A stretch of 64,000 nucleotides of DNA from Chengkuizengella sediminis (GCF_010078385.1 NZ_SIJC01000005.1:186001-250000); one strand, 5' to 3'; shown: positions 43,614-53,501, counted from the stretch's first letter. Notes: generated from the letters alone by a model not told the origin. Program-made: numbers and translations.

Positions 43614-45065
43614 TTAGTTGATTACGATGAATTTCATATCAACCGAAATGAAACGAACGTGGTCATTATGTTTTAATGTATATGTTTTATAAGGGATTAG
43701 TTTTTCATCATTTAAAAAACTTCCATTTTTAGATCCAAGATCCTTGATCTCGTATTGCCCTTCATTAGCTTTTATAATTTCTAAATGAGCTCTTGAAACC
43801 CCCACTTTGTTTAATACATGATTCACTATCGTTGGATCTCTTCCTATCAAAAAATGTTCAATATTCACATCTACTCTTTCAATTTCATCATTTCCTGCAT
43901 TTGAAATATTCAAATACACCTCGGTTTTTTTTACTTCATTTAATTCAAGTGGATTCCCATTTCCTAATAAAACGGTTTGATCTGATGGAGTTAATATCTT
44001 CGTGTGATTGGGTAACTGTTGGAAGTATGTTTCATCTTGTGATTGTTCAAAAATCTCCATTAAATTCACATCTTCTTTTAATGAATTAGATTGATTGGCT
44101 ACTCCTGCTTCATTTTCTTTATTATTTTGATCATGCTTTTTTCCAATCCAAAATATGAAAAGATTTAAAACAATCATAAAAATGGATATTCCCAGAGCTA
44201 TAATGTAAAAAGCTGATGTTGCGTATGCTAAATAAAGCCTCCATACCATGGCTACGATCAAAACTGATATCGTTATTATAATCGCGCGATTTTTTCCATG
44301 GATAATATCTAAGGGCTTAGCTAATGGAGCTGACCTTATGATTTTATCATTATAAACTTCTTTTAAAGGATGCATGCTGTCATCTAATTTAGGTATGTTT
44401 GTTTCATTCATGTCATTCAAATCATTTAATTCATTCAATTCATTTATTTCAATTTCATGATCTTCTTCAAACCCATCTTTTAACCATTGCAAAACTTCAT
44501 CTTTTATCGTTTGTAAAGAAACATTCTCTTCACTTAATAATGTGAGTGTTTTTTGCAATTCATTTCCTTTCATATCTTGAACATATTCAGTTAATGTTAA
44601 AACTAGTTGTTTTACTTGTACAATAACAGGTTCCTTATCATTTAATTGTTTTATTGGTACATAAGTTAAGTAAATATCTGTAACATCCCTGCCAATAAAA
44701 ATAAAATCAGGATGTATTATATAATTTAATTCATTTAATAACATAGCTTTAAGTTTATGAATGATAGTCACAACTTGGAGTATAATTTTATAAAATTCTT
44801 TTATAGTAATTTGTTTGATTTTTAATTGTTGAGTTAGCATTCTTTTATTTGTATATTCGAATAAAAGTCGAACGTTTAAATTAAGTTCATCTATTTGTAT
44901 AGGCAATATTTGATGTGGCAAATTACCCTCTATCATTTTGAGTTGTAAATTGGATAACATATCTCTTTTAAGGTTAGGTTTTGACAATGCAATATAAAAT
45001 CCATCCTGTTGTATATAATCAAAATGGAAGTCAACTATTTTACCTACAGAATTATCACTGATCAT
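43614..45065 (-). CDS. DUF6382-like/FHA-domain membrane protein of the Tad locus
   Basis: A 483-residue protein. The N-terminal ~200 residues resemble the DUF6382 domain found beside Tad loci in Firmicutes (FIGRDVTDIYLTYVPIKQL near residues 122-140). Two membrane helices follow at about 265-310. The C-terminal cytosolic FHA domain at about 405-483 has LIGRDPTIVNHVL, GVSRAHLEI and DLGSKNGSFLNDEKL, the residues that bind phosphothreonine. A Ser/Thr kinase gene opens the locus 8 kb upstream, so this protein may read its phosphorylation mark. AAGGTG lies about 11 nt before the ATG. It is the last gene of the cluster. Confidence 0.8.
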   Translation of the reverse strand: MISDNSVGKIVDFHFDYIQQDGFYIALSKPNLKRDMLSNLQLKMIEGNLPHQILPIQIDELNLNVRLLFEYTNKRMLTQQLKIKQITIKEFYKIILQVVTIIHKLKAMLLNELNYIIHPDFIFIGRDVTDIYLTYVPIKQLNDKEPVIVQVKQLVLTLTEYVQDMKGNELQKTLTLLSEENVSLQTIKDEVLQWLKDGFEEDHEIEINELNELNDLNDMNETNIPKLDDSMHPLKEVYNDKIIRSAPLAKPLDIIHGKNRAIIITISVLIVAMVWRLYLAYATSAFYIIALGISIFMIVLNLFIFWIGKKHDQNNKENEAGVANQSNSLKEDVNLMEIFEQSQDETYFQQLPNHTKILTPSDQTVLLGNGNPLELNEVKKTEVYLNISNAGNDEIERVDVNIEHFLIGRDPTIVNHVLNKVGVSRAHLEIIKANEGQYEIKDLGSKNGSFLNDEKLIPYKTYTLKHNDHVRFISVDMKFIVIN

Positions 45066-45068
45066 CTC

Positions 45069-45593
45069 TTATATCACACCTTTCAATAAAAATAAATGGA
45101 AATAAGCGGCAACAACCCCAGGTAATACTGCAATCATAAATGGAAATTGTAAATTATCATTTGCAAACGCTTTTAGTAACTTAATATCTCGATATATAAA
45201 AATATTAAAAATGTTTAAATGAACAGCTTTGATACGACTCCAATTCTCTTTTTTAAATAATAAGATACACATTCCGATCAAAGCTGAAAATAATATTGAA
45301 TACATAAGAATATATAACGATACTTTTAAACCAGTCCATGCTCCTATAGCTCCGAATAGCTTCACATCACCTGCAGCTACTGCTCTAATTGAATACAATA
45401 AAACCATAAGAAGCATTACAACAAATAAACCTATCAATGAAAACCATAATCCATTAAAACCATTTTTAATAATATGATAAAACCATCCTGTAACTATAGC
45501 TGTCATCGTAATCACGTTTGGTATTTTATGAGTAGTTATATCTGTAAGAAAAGCTAACAAAATAAAAATCATTAAAATGTAATATTGAATCAG
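45069..45593 (-). CDS. A24 prepilin peptidase (TadV/CpaA-like), probable CUG start
   Basis: A membrane aspartyl protease that matures Flp-type prepilins. The catalytic aspartates lie in LLAFLTDITTHKIPN (start of the protein) and AAGDVKLFGAIGAW. About five membrane helices follow. The first ATG in frame (45572) has no ribosome site and would leave only 9 residues before the first Asp. The CTG at 45593 lies 9 nt after GGAGGT and adds LIQYYIL, giving a normal first helix (174 residues). ATT at 45590 is a weaker alternative. The gene begins 6 nt after the TadE-like stop and nearly abuts the FHA gene. Confidence 0.8.
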   Translation of the reverse strand: MIQYYILMIFILLAFLTDITTHKIPNVITMTAIVTGWFYHIIKNGFNGLWFSLIGLFVVMLLMVLLYSIRAVAAGDVKLFGAIGAWTGLKVSLYILMYSILFSALIGMCILLFKKENWSRIKAVHLNIFNIFIYRDIKLLKAFANDNLQFPFMIAVLPGVVAAYFHLFLLKGVI

Positions 45594-45599
45594 TTGAGA

Positions 45600-46124
45600 T
45601 CAACCTCCAATCCATACTCGTTCGAGTGATTTTTTCTGAATAGTAACCTCACGTTCAATAAATGGAAGTAATAAGTTTATAGAATAACTAGCTTCTATCC
45701 CGAAATACGCATTTTGTCTATCTTGTAGATTTGGTAAAATCACTTTTATCACTTGAACCTGATCCTTTTGTAATATATCCTCATCGATAAATAACATCAG
45801 ATACGGTAAAAAAATTACGTTTAAAATTTCATCCGTGATATGATTTATATTTTCTTTTTGTAACTCTACTAAAAAATCCAATTCCTCAGGGATCATGTTA
45901 GTAATATCATTTTGAAAACTTTGAATTGATTGATGATTTTTTAGTACATATATAGGATATACATGGGTCACAGTCAATTTCGTTGCTTCATTCACTGCTT
46001 GATGCAGAGCCATTTCTGCCAGAGCAATTTGTAAAAATGAAATAAGAGCTAGAAAAGCCGATATAAATATGGGTAATACTATACTTGCTTCTAACACCAG
46101 ACTACCTCGTTTATTTTTTAACAT
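45600..46124 (-). CDS. TadE-like pseudopilin
   Basis: A 174-residue protein. The N-terminal MLKNKRGSLVLEASIVLPIFISAFLALISFLQIA is the TadE signature: a basic leader, G-S-x-x-x-E-x-A-x-x-x-P, then one membrane helix. The glutamate five residues into the hydrophobic segment is needed for processing in the family. The rest is an extracellular alpha/beta domain without recognisable motifs. TadE-type minor pilins assist pilus assembly. The start is placed at 46124 because it begins directly at the signature. An in-frame ATG at 46151 has no ribosome site. Confidence 0.8.
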   Translation of the reverse strand: MLKNKRGSLVLEASIVLPIFISAFLALISFLQIALAEMALHQAVNEATKLTVTHVYPIYVLKNHQSIQSFQNDITNMIPEELDFLVELQKENINHITDEILNVIFLPYLMLFIDEDILQKDQVQVIKVILPNLQDRQNAYFGIEASYSINLLLPFIEREVTIQKKSLERVWIGG

Positions 46125-46159
46125 ATCTAATCTCACTTCCAATGTGAACATGATAATTT

Positions 46160-48313
46160 CTAATAGGTAAGAAATATAGTTTTATTCATGATTACTTCAT
46201 CACCTTGTACATCTTGACTCAACATTTCCATCGTTCTTGGAATAAACCATAATCGAATCGAAGTTTCAACAGATGCTTCAACACTGACTTGTTTTAATGT
46301 TAAATCTTGATCAGTATTTAATTCAATTAAAGACAACATACGCCTGAGCATGTTGGAATCATTACTATGTACAAACAGGAAAACTCTTAAATAATCCTTA
46401 TATTCTAGACTTATACTTTTAGATAACTTTTTAGATAGATTCACATCTTCACCTGAAATAAGTTTCTCCATATCTTTATATGCTTCAGCTGTTCCTTCAG
46501 CTAATGCCCATAAAAATGATAACAATGGAGAGCCCACCTTAAGGATAGATTGTTCAGGATCACTTAAAGTCTCCATTGTCCTAATCGCTAAACGAAGTAA
46601 AAAAATTTCAGAAAAGGCAGAGGTTTGATTCAATTGACAATGATTAAAGCCATAGAGGATATATTCAACTTCTTGATTAAATAATCTGTGATGATCAGGA
46701 TCTGATAATTCATTTGAATCTTCTAATGTCCTGTAATTAAATTTTGTAAGTGCATATTCATTGATATACACTTCATCTCTTACACTTAATAGTGCAGCTG
46801 AAATCTTATCTATTATTGACATTGCTTGTTTGCCAACATCCTCTACACCATTCAGATCAATGGAAGGAATCGATGTTTCCTTTACTTTATTTTGATTAAA
46901 TTGATCATATTTTTCCTTATAATCTTCTAGCTCCCAATATATCGGCTGATCTGTACCATTACAGGAATGTAATAATTCAGCAACTTGTTTTAATTGATTT
47001 TCCGTTTTTTTAAGTTGTTCATTTTTTTGATCTTTTATTTTGTCGTTGTTATTCATTCGTTTATTTTCAATAATAGATTGTTTGTTATAATATGCTGATC
47101 CGTAATTCAGCACTTTTTCATTGGCATCTATCAAATTTTGATGCCTTTTTATGTAATCTGATCCTATAAGCAACTTTGTGGAATTGAATTGTGATTTCAT
47201 TCCACTAAACAAACTTATGATAACTCCTATTTCACTTTCTATCTTTCTAAAATAAGTTCGATCATAAGTACTGATATAGTCTCCCCCCATTATTTTTTCT
47301 TTTTCTAGTTTATCAACTAATTCATCATTTACTTTTTGTGCTTTTTGTATTTTTGAAATTATCCATGTTTGTGCATCTAGTAGCTGCTCATAGTCCTTAT
47401 CTAATTGCAATTCAGTAATTAAAATCGTTTCTACATATTGTTCTATCTTTTTGACTAAAGTTTCAAGATCGGAAATTCGATCTTTTATTTCATTCATCGA
47501 TTTTTTATACTTATTTATTTTTGATTGCAAACTAACCTTTTCTGCCTCTGTTTCACTATTTTGTTTTTTTTCATTGAGATCGTCTACCTTATGTCGATAG
47601 TTATCTACATCTTCTTGGAAACTCTTAATCTCCTGTCTAATTTCATCCACTTGTTTTAGTCCAATTTCTCCTGCTAGATTATGGATCTCATTAAATTGCT
47701 GATCATAATAATGATAGTATCTTCTGATCATTCCTTGAACCCCTAACATCTGTTGCATTTGTAACCAAGCAGAATCCAAGTTTTCCTCTCTTTCACGAAT
47801 TAATTTTTCGATTTCTTCTGCTTGCTTTGAAAATGTAGAAGTCCCCTTTAAATCAGCGGATAAACCATCTTTCTGAAATGGTTCTAACACGCTTAACACA
47901 AATTCAATCGGACCTCTATATTTCATTTCCTCTAGTATTTGTCGCTGAAATATGTCTTCATTTGCTAAAAAATCTATTCCTGAAATTTCGATTGAATCCT
48001 GATTTAAAGCTAACGAACTTAAGTTTGTAATATCTCCTACTTTTGAATAAGACAAATTCTGCTCATACACTTCTTGAAAGATTTGCAAAGCATCCTCTTC
48101 ACTTGTAAGGGCATATAAACCATAAGGTTGTAAACGTTTATCATAACTAGACAAAACAGATCGAATGGAAGATCTCATGATTTTTTCAGCCTGCAAATCT
48201 GCTATTCTGATTCTAGCAAAGTCAATCAAAACAGTATTAAACAGAAAAATGCCAATAAATATAATCATAAAATAGATCGAAATAGACCCTTGATTTGATT
48301 TTAATAAATCCAT
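46160..48313 (-). CDS. Large TadG-like/DUF5702-type pilus-assembly protein with coiled coil
   Basis: A 717-residue protein. After MDLLKSNQGSISIYFMIIFIGIFLFNTVLIDFARIRIADLQAEK it has one membrane helix and the TadG-like alternating pattern. The middle (about 170-470) is strongly coiled-coil (IRQEIKSFQEDVDNYRHKVDDL, KINKYKKSMNEIKDRISDLETLVKK). The C-terminal 150 residues are compact and hydrophobic. I recall this type as the DUF5702 protein in Paenibacillus Tad loci. Its role in pilus assembly or anchoring is inferred. The start is the ATG at 48313 (GGAGGG about 9 nt upstream), 22 nt after the next TadE-like gene. Confidence 0.72.
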   Translation of the reverse strand: MDLLKSNQGSISIYFMIIFIGIFLFNTVLIDFARIRIADLQAEKIMRSSIRSVLSSYDKRLQPYGLYALTSEEDALQIFQEVYEQNLSYSKVGDITNLSSLALNQDSIEISGIDFLANEDIFQRQILEEMKYRGPIEFVLSVLEPFQKDGLSADLKGTSTFSKQAEEIEKLIREREENLDSAWLQMQQMLGVQGMIRRYYHYYDQQFNEIHNLAGEIGLKQVDEIRQEIKSFQEDVDNYRHKVDDLNEKKQNSETEAEKVSLQSKINKYKKSMNEIKDRISDLETLVKKIEQYVETILITELQLDKDYEQLLDAQTWIISKIQKAQKVNDELVDKLEKEKIMGGDYISTYDRTYFRKIESEIGVIISLFSGMKSQFNSTKLLIGSDYIKRHQNLIDANEKVLNYGSAYYNKQSIIENKRMNNNDKIKDQKNEQLKKTENQLKQVAELLHSCNGTDQPIYWELEDYKEKYDQFNQNKVKETSIPSIDLNGVEDVGKQAMSIIDKISAALLSVRDEVYINEYALTKFNYRTLEDSNELSDPDHHRLFNQEVEYILYGFNHCQLNQTSAFSEIFLLRLAIRTMETLSDPEQSILKVGSPLLSFLWALAEGTAEAYKDMEKLISGEDVNLSKKLSKSISLEYKDYLRVFLFVHSNDSNMLRRMLSLIELNTDQDLTLKQVSVEASVETSIRLWFIPRTMEMLSQDVQGDEVIMNKTIFLTY

Positions 48314-48335
48314 CAATTTTTACCCTCCATTAAAA

Positions 48336-49334
48336 CTAATCATGGATGATTACTACTATCCCTTTACTTTCTAACTCAGATATAAATGCTTTAGAAGGAC
48401 CTACCCTAATTGTTTGATTATGTTTTCTAAAAAAATGCCAAATGACTCCCTTTACATCTTCTCCATGATTTAATAACTCAACATCCTTTACCATTTGCGA
48501 GCGAAGTTGATTCTCATTAAATGTTAAATAAGCTTGATGAGCAACACCATTTCTATCTAGTGCATCTATTTTTCTTTTTCCAAAACTTGTATCAAATTTA
48601 TTCTTACTTCCCTGCACTAGTTTCTCTAAATAAATAGCTGCATCACCATGATTTGCAAAGGAAGTAGGACTCTCAAAATCAAAAAACTGATCAAAAGCAT
48701 CCCTCACTTTGCCCTCACTTATCTTGCGTTGTTTTAACTCTTGTACATACGTTCGAAGTAAGTCAATATTGCGGATAAATTCTACAGGTTCAGTTATAGA
48801 TGATTCAACATATGAATAAACATGATTATTCATTTTCATTATTTCTGGAATTTGAATGAATCGGTTTAACTCAACTGTCACTTTACGTGAAACTAAATGG
48901 TTAGAATAAGCTATTTTACCGATGAAAGAGTCAGGCAACAGCTGAGCAGCATTGTGCATTTTTTTTAAAACACCACTATAACCATTCATATTGTTTTGTA
49001 CAGGTAGTTCTAAAATGACTTTTCCATCATCTGCTCCAAGTAAAAAAATTTGAGAGATCGAATCCTGAAATGCTCTCCAATAAAGTTCGTCCCCCACCTC
49101 AGATGAAACCCTTCCAGTGATGGGGTCTTTGAAACTGTTATCCCAAGTAAAAGAAGTTCTTTCTGCTGTTAATGAGGATGAGGAATATAAAATCACCTTC
49201 TGATAATAAAATAAAGATGAGAAAAGAGTAGATAATGTAATCATAAAGAGAATAGGAAATATCAAGGTGGATTCAATAGTGAAGTTCCCTCGTTGTTCTT
49301 TTAAAATAGAAAGAGACTTCATAATGATATTCAT
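48336..49334 (-). CDS. TadE/TadF-like pseudopilin
   Basis: A 332-residue protein with a TadE-type N-terminus: KEQRGNFTIESTLIFPILFMITLSTLFSSLFYY (R-G-N-x-x-x-E-S, then a helix). The remainder is a large extracellular domain with a basic/aromatic composition and no known motif. It is longer than usual TadE proteins. The start at 49334 has AGGAAA about 10 nt upstream; an ATG at 49322 is also possible. It begins 4 nt after the Flp1 pilin gene. Confidence 0.72.
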   Translation of the reverse strand: MNIIMKSLSILKEQRGNFTIESTLIFPILFMITLSTLFSSLFYYQKVILYSSSSLTAERTSFTWDNSFKDPITGRVSSEVGDELYWRAFQDSISQIFLLGADDGKVILELPVQNNMNGYSGVLKKMHNAAQLLPDSFIGKIAYSNHLVSRKVTVELNRFIQIPEIMKMNNHVYSYVESSITEPVEFIRNIDLLRTYVQELKQRKISEGKVRDAFDQFFDFESPTSFANHGDAAIYLEKLVQGSKNKFDTSFGKRKIDALDRNGVAHQAYLTFNENQLRSQMVKDVELLNHGEDVKGVIWHFFRKHNQTIRVGPSKAFISELESKGIVVIIHD

Positions 49335-49338
49335 TATT

Positions 49339-49557
49339 TTAATTTCCTGATGTTGTAGGTTCTTTAATACTATCCAAATTTGTTTTCATTTCATTTTGTG
49401 TTTCATCAAACAAAGTATTTACCCATGAAATAATCCATTTACGAAAAACGATAGCAATGGCTACTAACACACCAATAATTAGTAATATTTCTAATGTTCC
49501 AAGCCCCTTTTCGTCTTTCCATAGTTTTTTTAACTGAACCAGTGCATTTTTTTTCAT
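49339..49557 (-). CDS. Flp1-like type IVb pilin
   Basis: A 72-residue pilin precursor. A basic leader (KKNALVQLKKLWKDEKG) precedes the cleavage/hydrophobic region GLGTLEILLIIGVLVAIAIVFRKWI, with the invariant glutamate five residues in, then a short polar tail. It is the probable main pilus subunit, cleaved by the A24 peptidase encoded downstream. A ribosome site (GAGGGAAAG) precedes the ATG. It lies 10 nt after the TadC stop. Confidence 0.82.
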   Translation of the reverse strand: MKKNALVQLKKLWKDEKGLGTLEILLIIGVLVAIAIVFRKWIISWVNTLFDETQNEMKTNLDSIKEPTTSGN

Positions 49558-49567
49558 TTTCTTTCCC

Positions 49568-50377
49568 TCACTTCATCATTAATATTGCAGGAGCTGCAAC
49601 TACTAAAATAACGACCATAAAAACAAGGATCATTGGAAATATCAATTTACTGGAGGCTTCCTCACCTAAGGTTCTAGCAATTGTTTTACGTGTAGTCCAT
49701 AATTGATGAGACAACGTTCTTAAAGATAAACTTAACTGTTCTCCCCCACGCCGATAATTCATTAAAATTGTATTTGTAAAAATAGATACTTCATGAATTG
49801 CCACTCTTTGACTTAATTCTTCTAAAGCTTGCTGAAATGAAACATTATTTTTCAATTGCATACAAACCTTTTGAAATTCAACATAAAGGGGGTGAACTTG
49901 ATTTCTTTTCTCACTTTCCACAGATGTTATCAGTGCTTTTTGTATTTGTTCACCTGCATTAACTAACAAGGCAATCTTATTTAACAAAATGGGCAACTCC
50001 ATTAAAATTTCTCTTTTCTTCCTTTTTACTTTCTCATTCAGCTCTCTATACAATAAAAAAGGCAACATAATGAGAAGAAGTAATCCTATGAACATGAATT
50101 CAGTACTCATCCCTCCGAAGAGTAATACTCCAATGGAAAAGGTTATCATACAAAATGATGCAGAGATTAATTGTGCCATATACATTTTTTTATAAGGGAT
50201 CACTTTTTCAGAACCATATAAAAACTGGAGTTTCAAATGTAATGTCACCATCTTATTCGAAAAATGCTCCATTAAGTTCAGTCTATCAATCAAATATAGT
50301 GAGATGGGGTTTAGTATATTAAGTTGAAATGGTTCACCAAACTCTCGTACAAATGTAAAATAATTCTCCTTCATCAT
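49568..50377 (-). CDS. tadC: TadC-like inner-membrane platform protein
   Basis: A 269-residue type II secretion F-domain protein. Two helices lie near residues 70-105. A cytosolic T2SSF domain (LPILLNKIALLVNAGEQIQKALITS, FTNTILMNYRRGGEQLSLSLRTLSHQLW, with the conserved RRGGE and LW) follows, and a C-terminal helix ends the protein (LIFPMILVFMVVILVVAAPAILMM). With TadB it makes the platform on which pilin is assembled. It starts immediately after the TadB stop. Confidence 0.85.
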   Translation of the reverse strand: MMKENYFTFVREFGEPFQLNILNPISLYLIDRLNLMEHFSNKMVTLHLKLQFLYGSEKVIPYKKMYMAQLISASFCMITFSIGVLLFGGMSTEFMFIGLLLLIMLPFLLYRELNEKVKRKKREILMELPILLNKIALLVNAGEQIQKALITSVESEKRNQVHPLYVEFQKVCMQLKNNVSFQQALEELSQRVAIHEVSIFTNTILMNYRRGGEQLSLSLRTLSHQLWTTRKTIARTLGEEASSKLIFPMILVFMVVILVVAAPAILMMK

Positions 50378-51118
50378 TTACACCTGTATCTTCATAAATT
50401 TTTGACTGATTACGAAACTGAGAATCAATAAGATTAGAGCTATGAACATTACGATAACACCTTTACCTTGATATAATGGAGACATGTATTCTGGAGAACT
50501 ATATCGCAAAAATACTATGAATATAAAAGGAATAATATTTAATACTCTTGTTTCGAACTTTTTATTAGAGATGAGGACATTAATCTCTTGTCCAATCTCA
50601 ATTTTATCTCTGATCATATTTGTAGTTGTACGAATCACCTCGACTAAATTTCCGCCTGTTCTTTTGCAGATTTTAAACACTTCAACAAAATTTGTAATAT
50701 CTTCGATTTTCGTACGGTCGCTAAAGTTTTGAAATACATTTTCAACTGTAGATCCATTTCTAATTTGTACATTCATCATTTTAAACTCTTGAATAATATA
50801 CGTATTTTCATTGGGGTATATTGTTCTTAAATCTTCCAACGTATAAACAAGTGCCTTTTCAATTGATCTCCCTGCTGATAAAGAAGATGACAAACTAGTT
50901 AGAGCTTGTTTAAACTGTAAAATCAACTCTTCTCTCCTCTTTATGTTTAACTGCTGTGCTCTATATTTAGGAGTAAATAAAGCACATATTGAAAGAAGAA
51001 TGCTTATAATGAAATTCATAAAAAACACATAGGTTACTAGAAAAAATAGACATCCCGCAATGAACACTGTCAAAATATATTGTTTTTTTGTCAAAGAATA
51101 ATGAGTATAATCAACCAT
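50378..51118 (-). CDS. tadB: TadB-like inner-membrane platform protein
   Basis: A 246-residue T2SSF protein. N-terminal membrane helices at about 13-55 precede the cytosolic F domain (QFKQALTSLSSSLSAGRSIEKALVYTLEDL, and VFKICKRTGGNLVEVIRTTTNMIRDKIEIGQEI with the conserved R-T-G-G-N-L). Two C-terminal helices follow. It partners TadC. GGTGGTGAT lies about 4 nt before the ATG. It follows the ATPase gene closely. Confidence 0.85.
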   Translation of the reverse strand: MVDYTHYSLTKKQYILTVFIAGCLFFLVTYVFFMNFIISILLSICALFTPKYRAQQLNIKRREELILQFKQALTSLSSSLSAGRSIEKALVYTLEDLRTIYPNENTYIIQEFKMMNVQIRNGSTVENVFQNFSDRTKIEDITNFVEVFKICKRTGGNLVEVIRTTTNMIRDKIEIGQEINVLISNKKFETRVLNIIPFIFIVFLRYSSPEYMSPLYQGKGVIVMFIALILLILSFVISQKFMKIQV

Positions 51119-51136
51119 AATATCACCACCACTATA

Positions 51137-52351
51137 CTAATATCCTGCCATTTTTAACTTACACCGATTTTTCAAAGTACTTCCTGTTGGGTGTAACCCT
51201 CCAGTTATCATTCCATCTTTTTCACCTTCTTCTACAAAATGATATATTTGATTTAATTGAACTTCTCCATCCTTCACACCTTTCACCTCACAAATTTCAA
51301 TTACCTTTCGTGACCGATCTCTCATTCGTGATAAATGAACCATAATATCAATCGCTGAACTAATTTGTTTTCTAACGACTTCTACAGGCAAAGTAGTCCC
51401 ACTTAAAACCATTGTCTCTAATCTACTTAACATATCCTTCGAAGAATTTGCATGTCCTGTTGATAAAGAACCGTCATGTCCAGTATTCATCGCTTGAAGC
51501 ATATCCAATGCTTCTTCACCACGAACCTCTCCTACAATAATACGATTTGGCCTCATTCTTAACGAGGATCGGATTAAATCACGAATGGAAACTTCTCCTT
51601 TTCTCTCTGTATTCACTGTCCTAGTTTCCATGCTTACTAAATTAGGAATGTTTCGAATTTGTAATTCTGCAGAATCCTCAATTGTAATGATTCTTTCATC
51701 ACTAGGAATAAAATCGCTAAGTACATTCAAAAAAGTTGTTTTCCCTGAGCCAGTACCACCTCCAATAAAAATGTTGTATTTTGCAATGACCAATTGTTGT
51801 AAAAAGTCAGCTGCTTCTTGAGAGATAGAATCATTAGAAATAAGCCGCTTAATAGATAGAGGTTTTTCGGGAAATTTTCTAATGGTCATTGTTGGTCCTT
51901 TTAATGCGATAGGCGGTAATACTACATTCACCCTAGATCCATCCTTTAATCTAGCATCAACTATAGGTGAGGATTCATTCACTGCCCGATCTACCTTTGA
52001 AACTATGGTCTGAATCACATTTTCAAGTTTTTCTTGGCTTTCAAATTGCCCGTCATAGGGGGTTACTTTACCATCCTTCTCAATAAAAATTTCATCATAG
52101 TTGTTAATCATAATTTCTGTTATAGAAGGATCTTCTACAATCGGTTGTAATATATCTAATCCTCGAAAAGAATGAAATAAACGCATAACATAATCATATT
52201 TTTGCTTGGAGGTTAAATAATATTGTTCGGAAAATTGAAATACGATTTCTTCAATCATTTGTTTTAATTGCTTATCAGAAATATCATCAGCTACATTAAG
52301 TTGAGTTATGACCTGCTTCTTTATTGTGTTTAATAGTTTTAAATCAATCAT
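51137..52351 (-). CDS. tadA: TadA/CpaF-family pilus assembly ATPase
   Basis: A 404-residue secretion ATPase. A helical N-terminal domain precedes LQPIVEDPSITEIMINNYDEIFIEKDGK. The RecA-like core has Walker A GGGTGSGKTTF near residues 195-205, the Asp box ITIEDSAELQI and LVSMETRT. Walker B IIVGEVRGEEALDMLQAMNTGHDGSLST carries the GEVR and TGH motifs of the family. It powers pilus assembly at the inner membrane. The start is the ATG at 52351, with TTGGAGGG about 7 nt upstream. A longer frame to 52366 puts that site inside the coding region. Confidence 0.88.
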   Translation of the reverse strand: MIDLKLLNTIKKQVITQLNVADDISDKQLKQMIEEIVFQFSEQYYLTSKQKYDYVMRLFHSFRGLDILQPIVEDPSITEIMINNYDEIFIEKDGKVTPYDGQFESQEKLENVIQTIVSKVDRAVNESSPIVDARLKDGSRVNVVLPPIALKGPTMTIRKFPEKPLSIKRLISNDSISQEAADFLQQLVIAKYNIFIGGGTGSGKTTFLNVLSDFIPSDERIITIEDSAELQIRNIPNLVSMETRTVNTERKGEVSIRDLIRSSLRMRPNRIIVGEVRGEEALDMLQAMNTGHDGSLSTGHANSSKDMLSRLETMVLSGTTLPVEVVRKQISSAIDIMVHLSRMRDRSRKVIEICEVKGVKDGEVQLNQIYHFVEEGEKDGMITGGLHPTGSTLKNRCKLKMAGY

Positions 52352-52367
52352 CTGATTTCCCTCCAAG

Positions 52368-53471
52368 CTAGCCAGTCAATTGTTTATATATTTGAATCAC
52401 TTTCTCATTGAACACATCTTCAGTTAATAACTGATCAATATGCTGTACAGATTTCCATTGTGGAATGTATGGTAAATGGAATTGGACATAAAAACCATGT
52501 TCATCAAAATTATTTTTACATTCATTTGTATATTTGTTCAAAATATATTTATTTTTTGAAGAGAAAACTTCACTCAAGCTCACTCCGTACAAAACGTTAG
52601 ATTCCTGTAACATCTGCTTCATTTTCAAAATACATTTGTTATCATCTAAAAGTATATTAAATATGAAATCACTTTGTTGTAGAGTCCCTATAATTCTTTC
52701 ATGTAATGAACTCGAACAATCTATAATTATGGCATTATATTTTTTCGTTTCCTTTATCAATTGAATGAATGTTTTTATATCATTCAATTGAAGATCTATG
52801 ATGTCATTAATTTGTGAAGACGGATTGATATAATCACAATGCAATACTGGGTGGTAACTGAAAAAATCATCCAAATGAGTCTGCAAAAATTCTGGATTAG
52901 TCTTTAAATAATAAAGCAGTTTTGAAAATTGGTTTGTATGATCATCGTTTTGAATATAAAAATGAAATGGATATATTGTTTCAAGATTCAAATAAAATAC
53001 ATCTTCATTGATCATGGTTAATTGTTTTATTAAGTTAATAGAAACAACGGATTTACCACTACCACCCACCGGTGAAAATACAGATATAACTTTCGTTTTC
53101 TGATCCTGATCATTTTTATTTTCAGAAACAAAATTCTCCGTTCCAAGGTAACTCATTTTTACAGAAGTTAGTAATTCATTCATAGATTGATATTTAAAAT
53201 GAAATTTGTGATTGGAACCTTCTAAACTCTCATGGGATTCAGATAATACTTGAATGTTTATGTGTGTATCTATTTCAACTGGCATCCAAGTTTCGTCAAT
53301 AAGTAATACATTGGCTACTACATTGTTTTGCAAATGCTCCTGTAGCAGTTGTTGATCTGTAAAAAAAGTAATAGAATACTCTTTCCTTAATTTTGAGGTT
53401 CTTATATAGTTCGAAAATCCTTCTATATATTCCCCATCATTTGTTGCAACAATGAGAAAGATTTTATCCAT
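52368..53471 (-). CDS. tadZ: TadZ/CpaE-like ParA-type ATPase
   Basis: A 367-residue protein. The N-terminal part (1-115) is a degenerate receiver-like domain (IFLIVATNDGEYIEGFSNYI). A ParA/MinD ATPase domain follows, with the P-loop VFSPVGGSGKSVVSINLIKQL near residues 132-152 and IIIDCSSSLHERIIGTL near 250. TadZ/CpaE proteins position the Tad machine at the cell pole or assembly site. The signature lysine of the deviant Walker A (KGGxGK) is not present: SPVGGSGKS. It is the first gene of the core locus, with AAAGGAGA 6 nt before the ATG. Confidence 0.83.
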   Translation of the reverse strand: MDKIFLIVATNDGEYIEGFSNYIRTSKLRKEYSITFFTDQQLLQEHLQNNVVANVLLIDETWMPVEIDTHINIQVLSESHESLEGSNHKFHFKYQSMNELLTSVKMSYLGTENFVSENKNDQDQKTKVISVFSPVGGSGKSVVSINLIKQLTMINEDVFYLNLETIYPFHFYIQNDDHTNQFSKLLYYLKTNPEFLQTHLDDFFSYHPVLHCDYINPSSQINDIIDLQLNDIKTFIQLIKETKKYNAIIIDCSSSLHERIIGTLQQSDFIFNILLDDNKCILKMKQMLQESNVLYGVSLSEVFSSKNKYILNKYTNECKNNFDEHGFYVQFHLPYIPQWKSVQHIDQLLTEDVFNEKVIQIYKQLTG

Positions 53472-53501
53472 CCAATTCTCCTTTCAATAAAGAAAAGTGC
53501 A

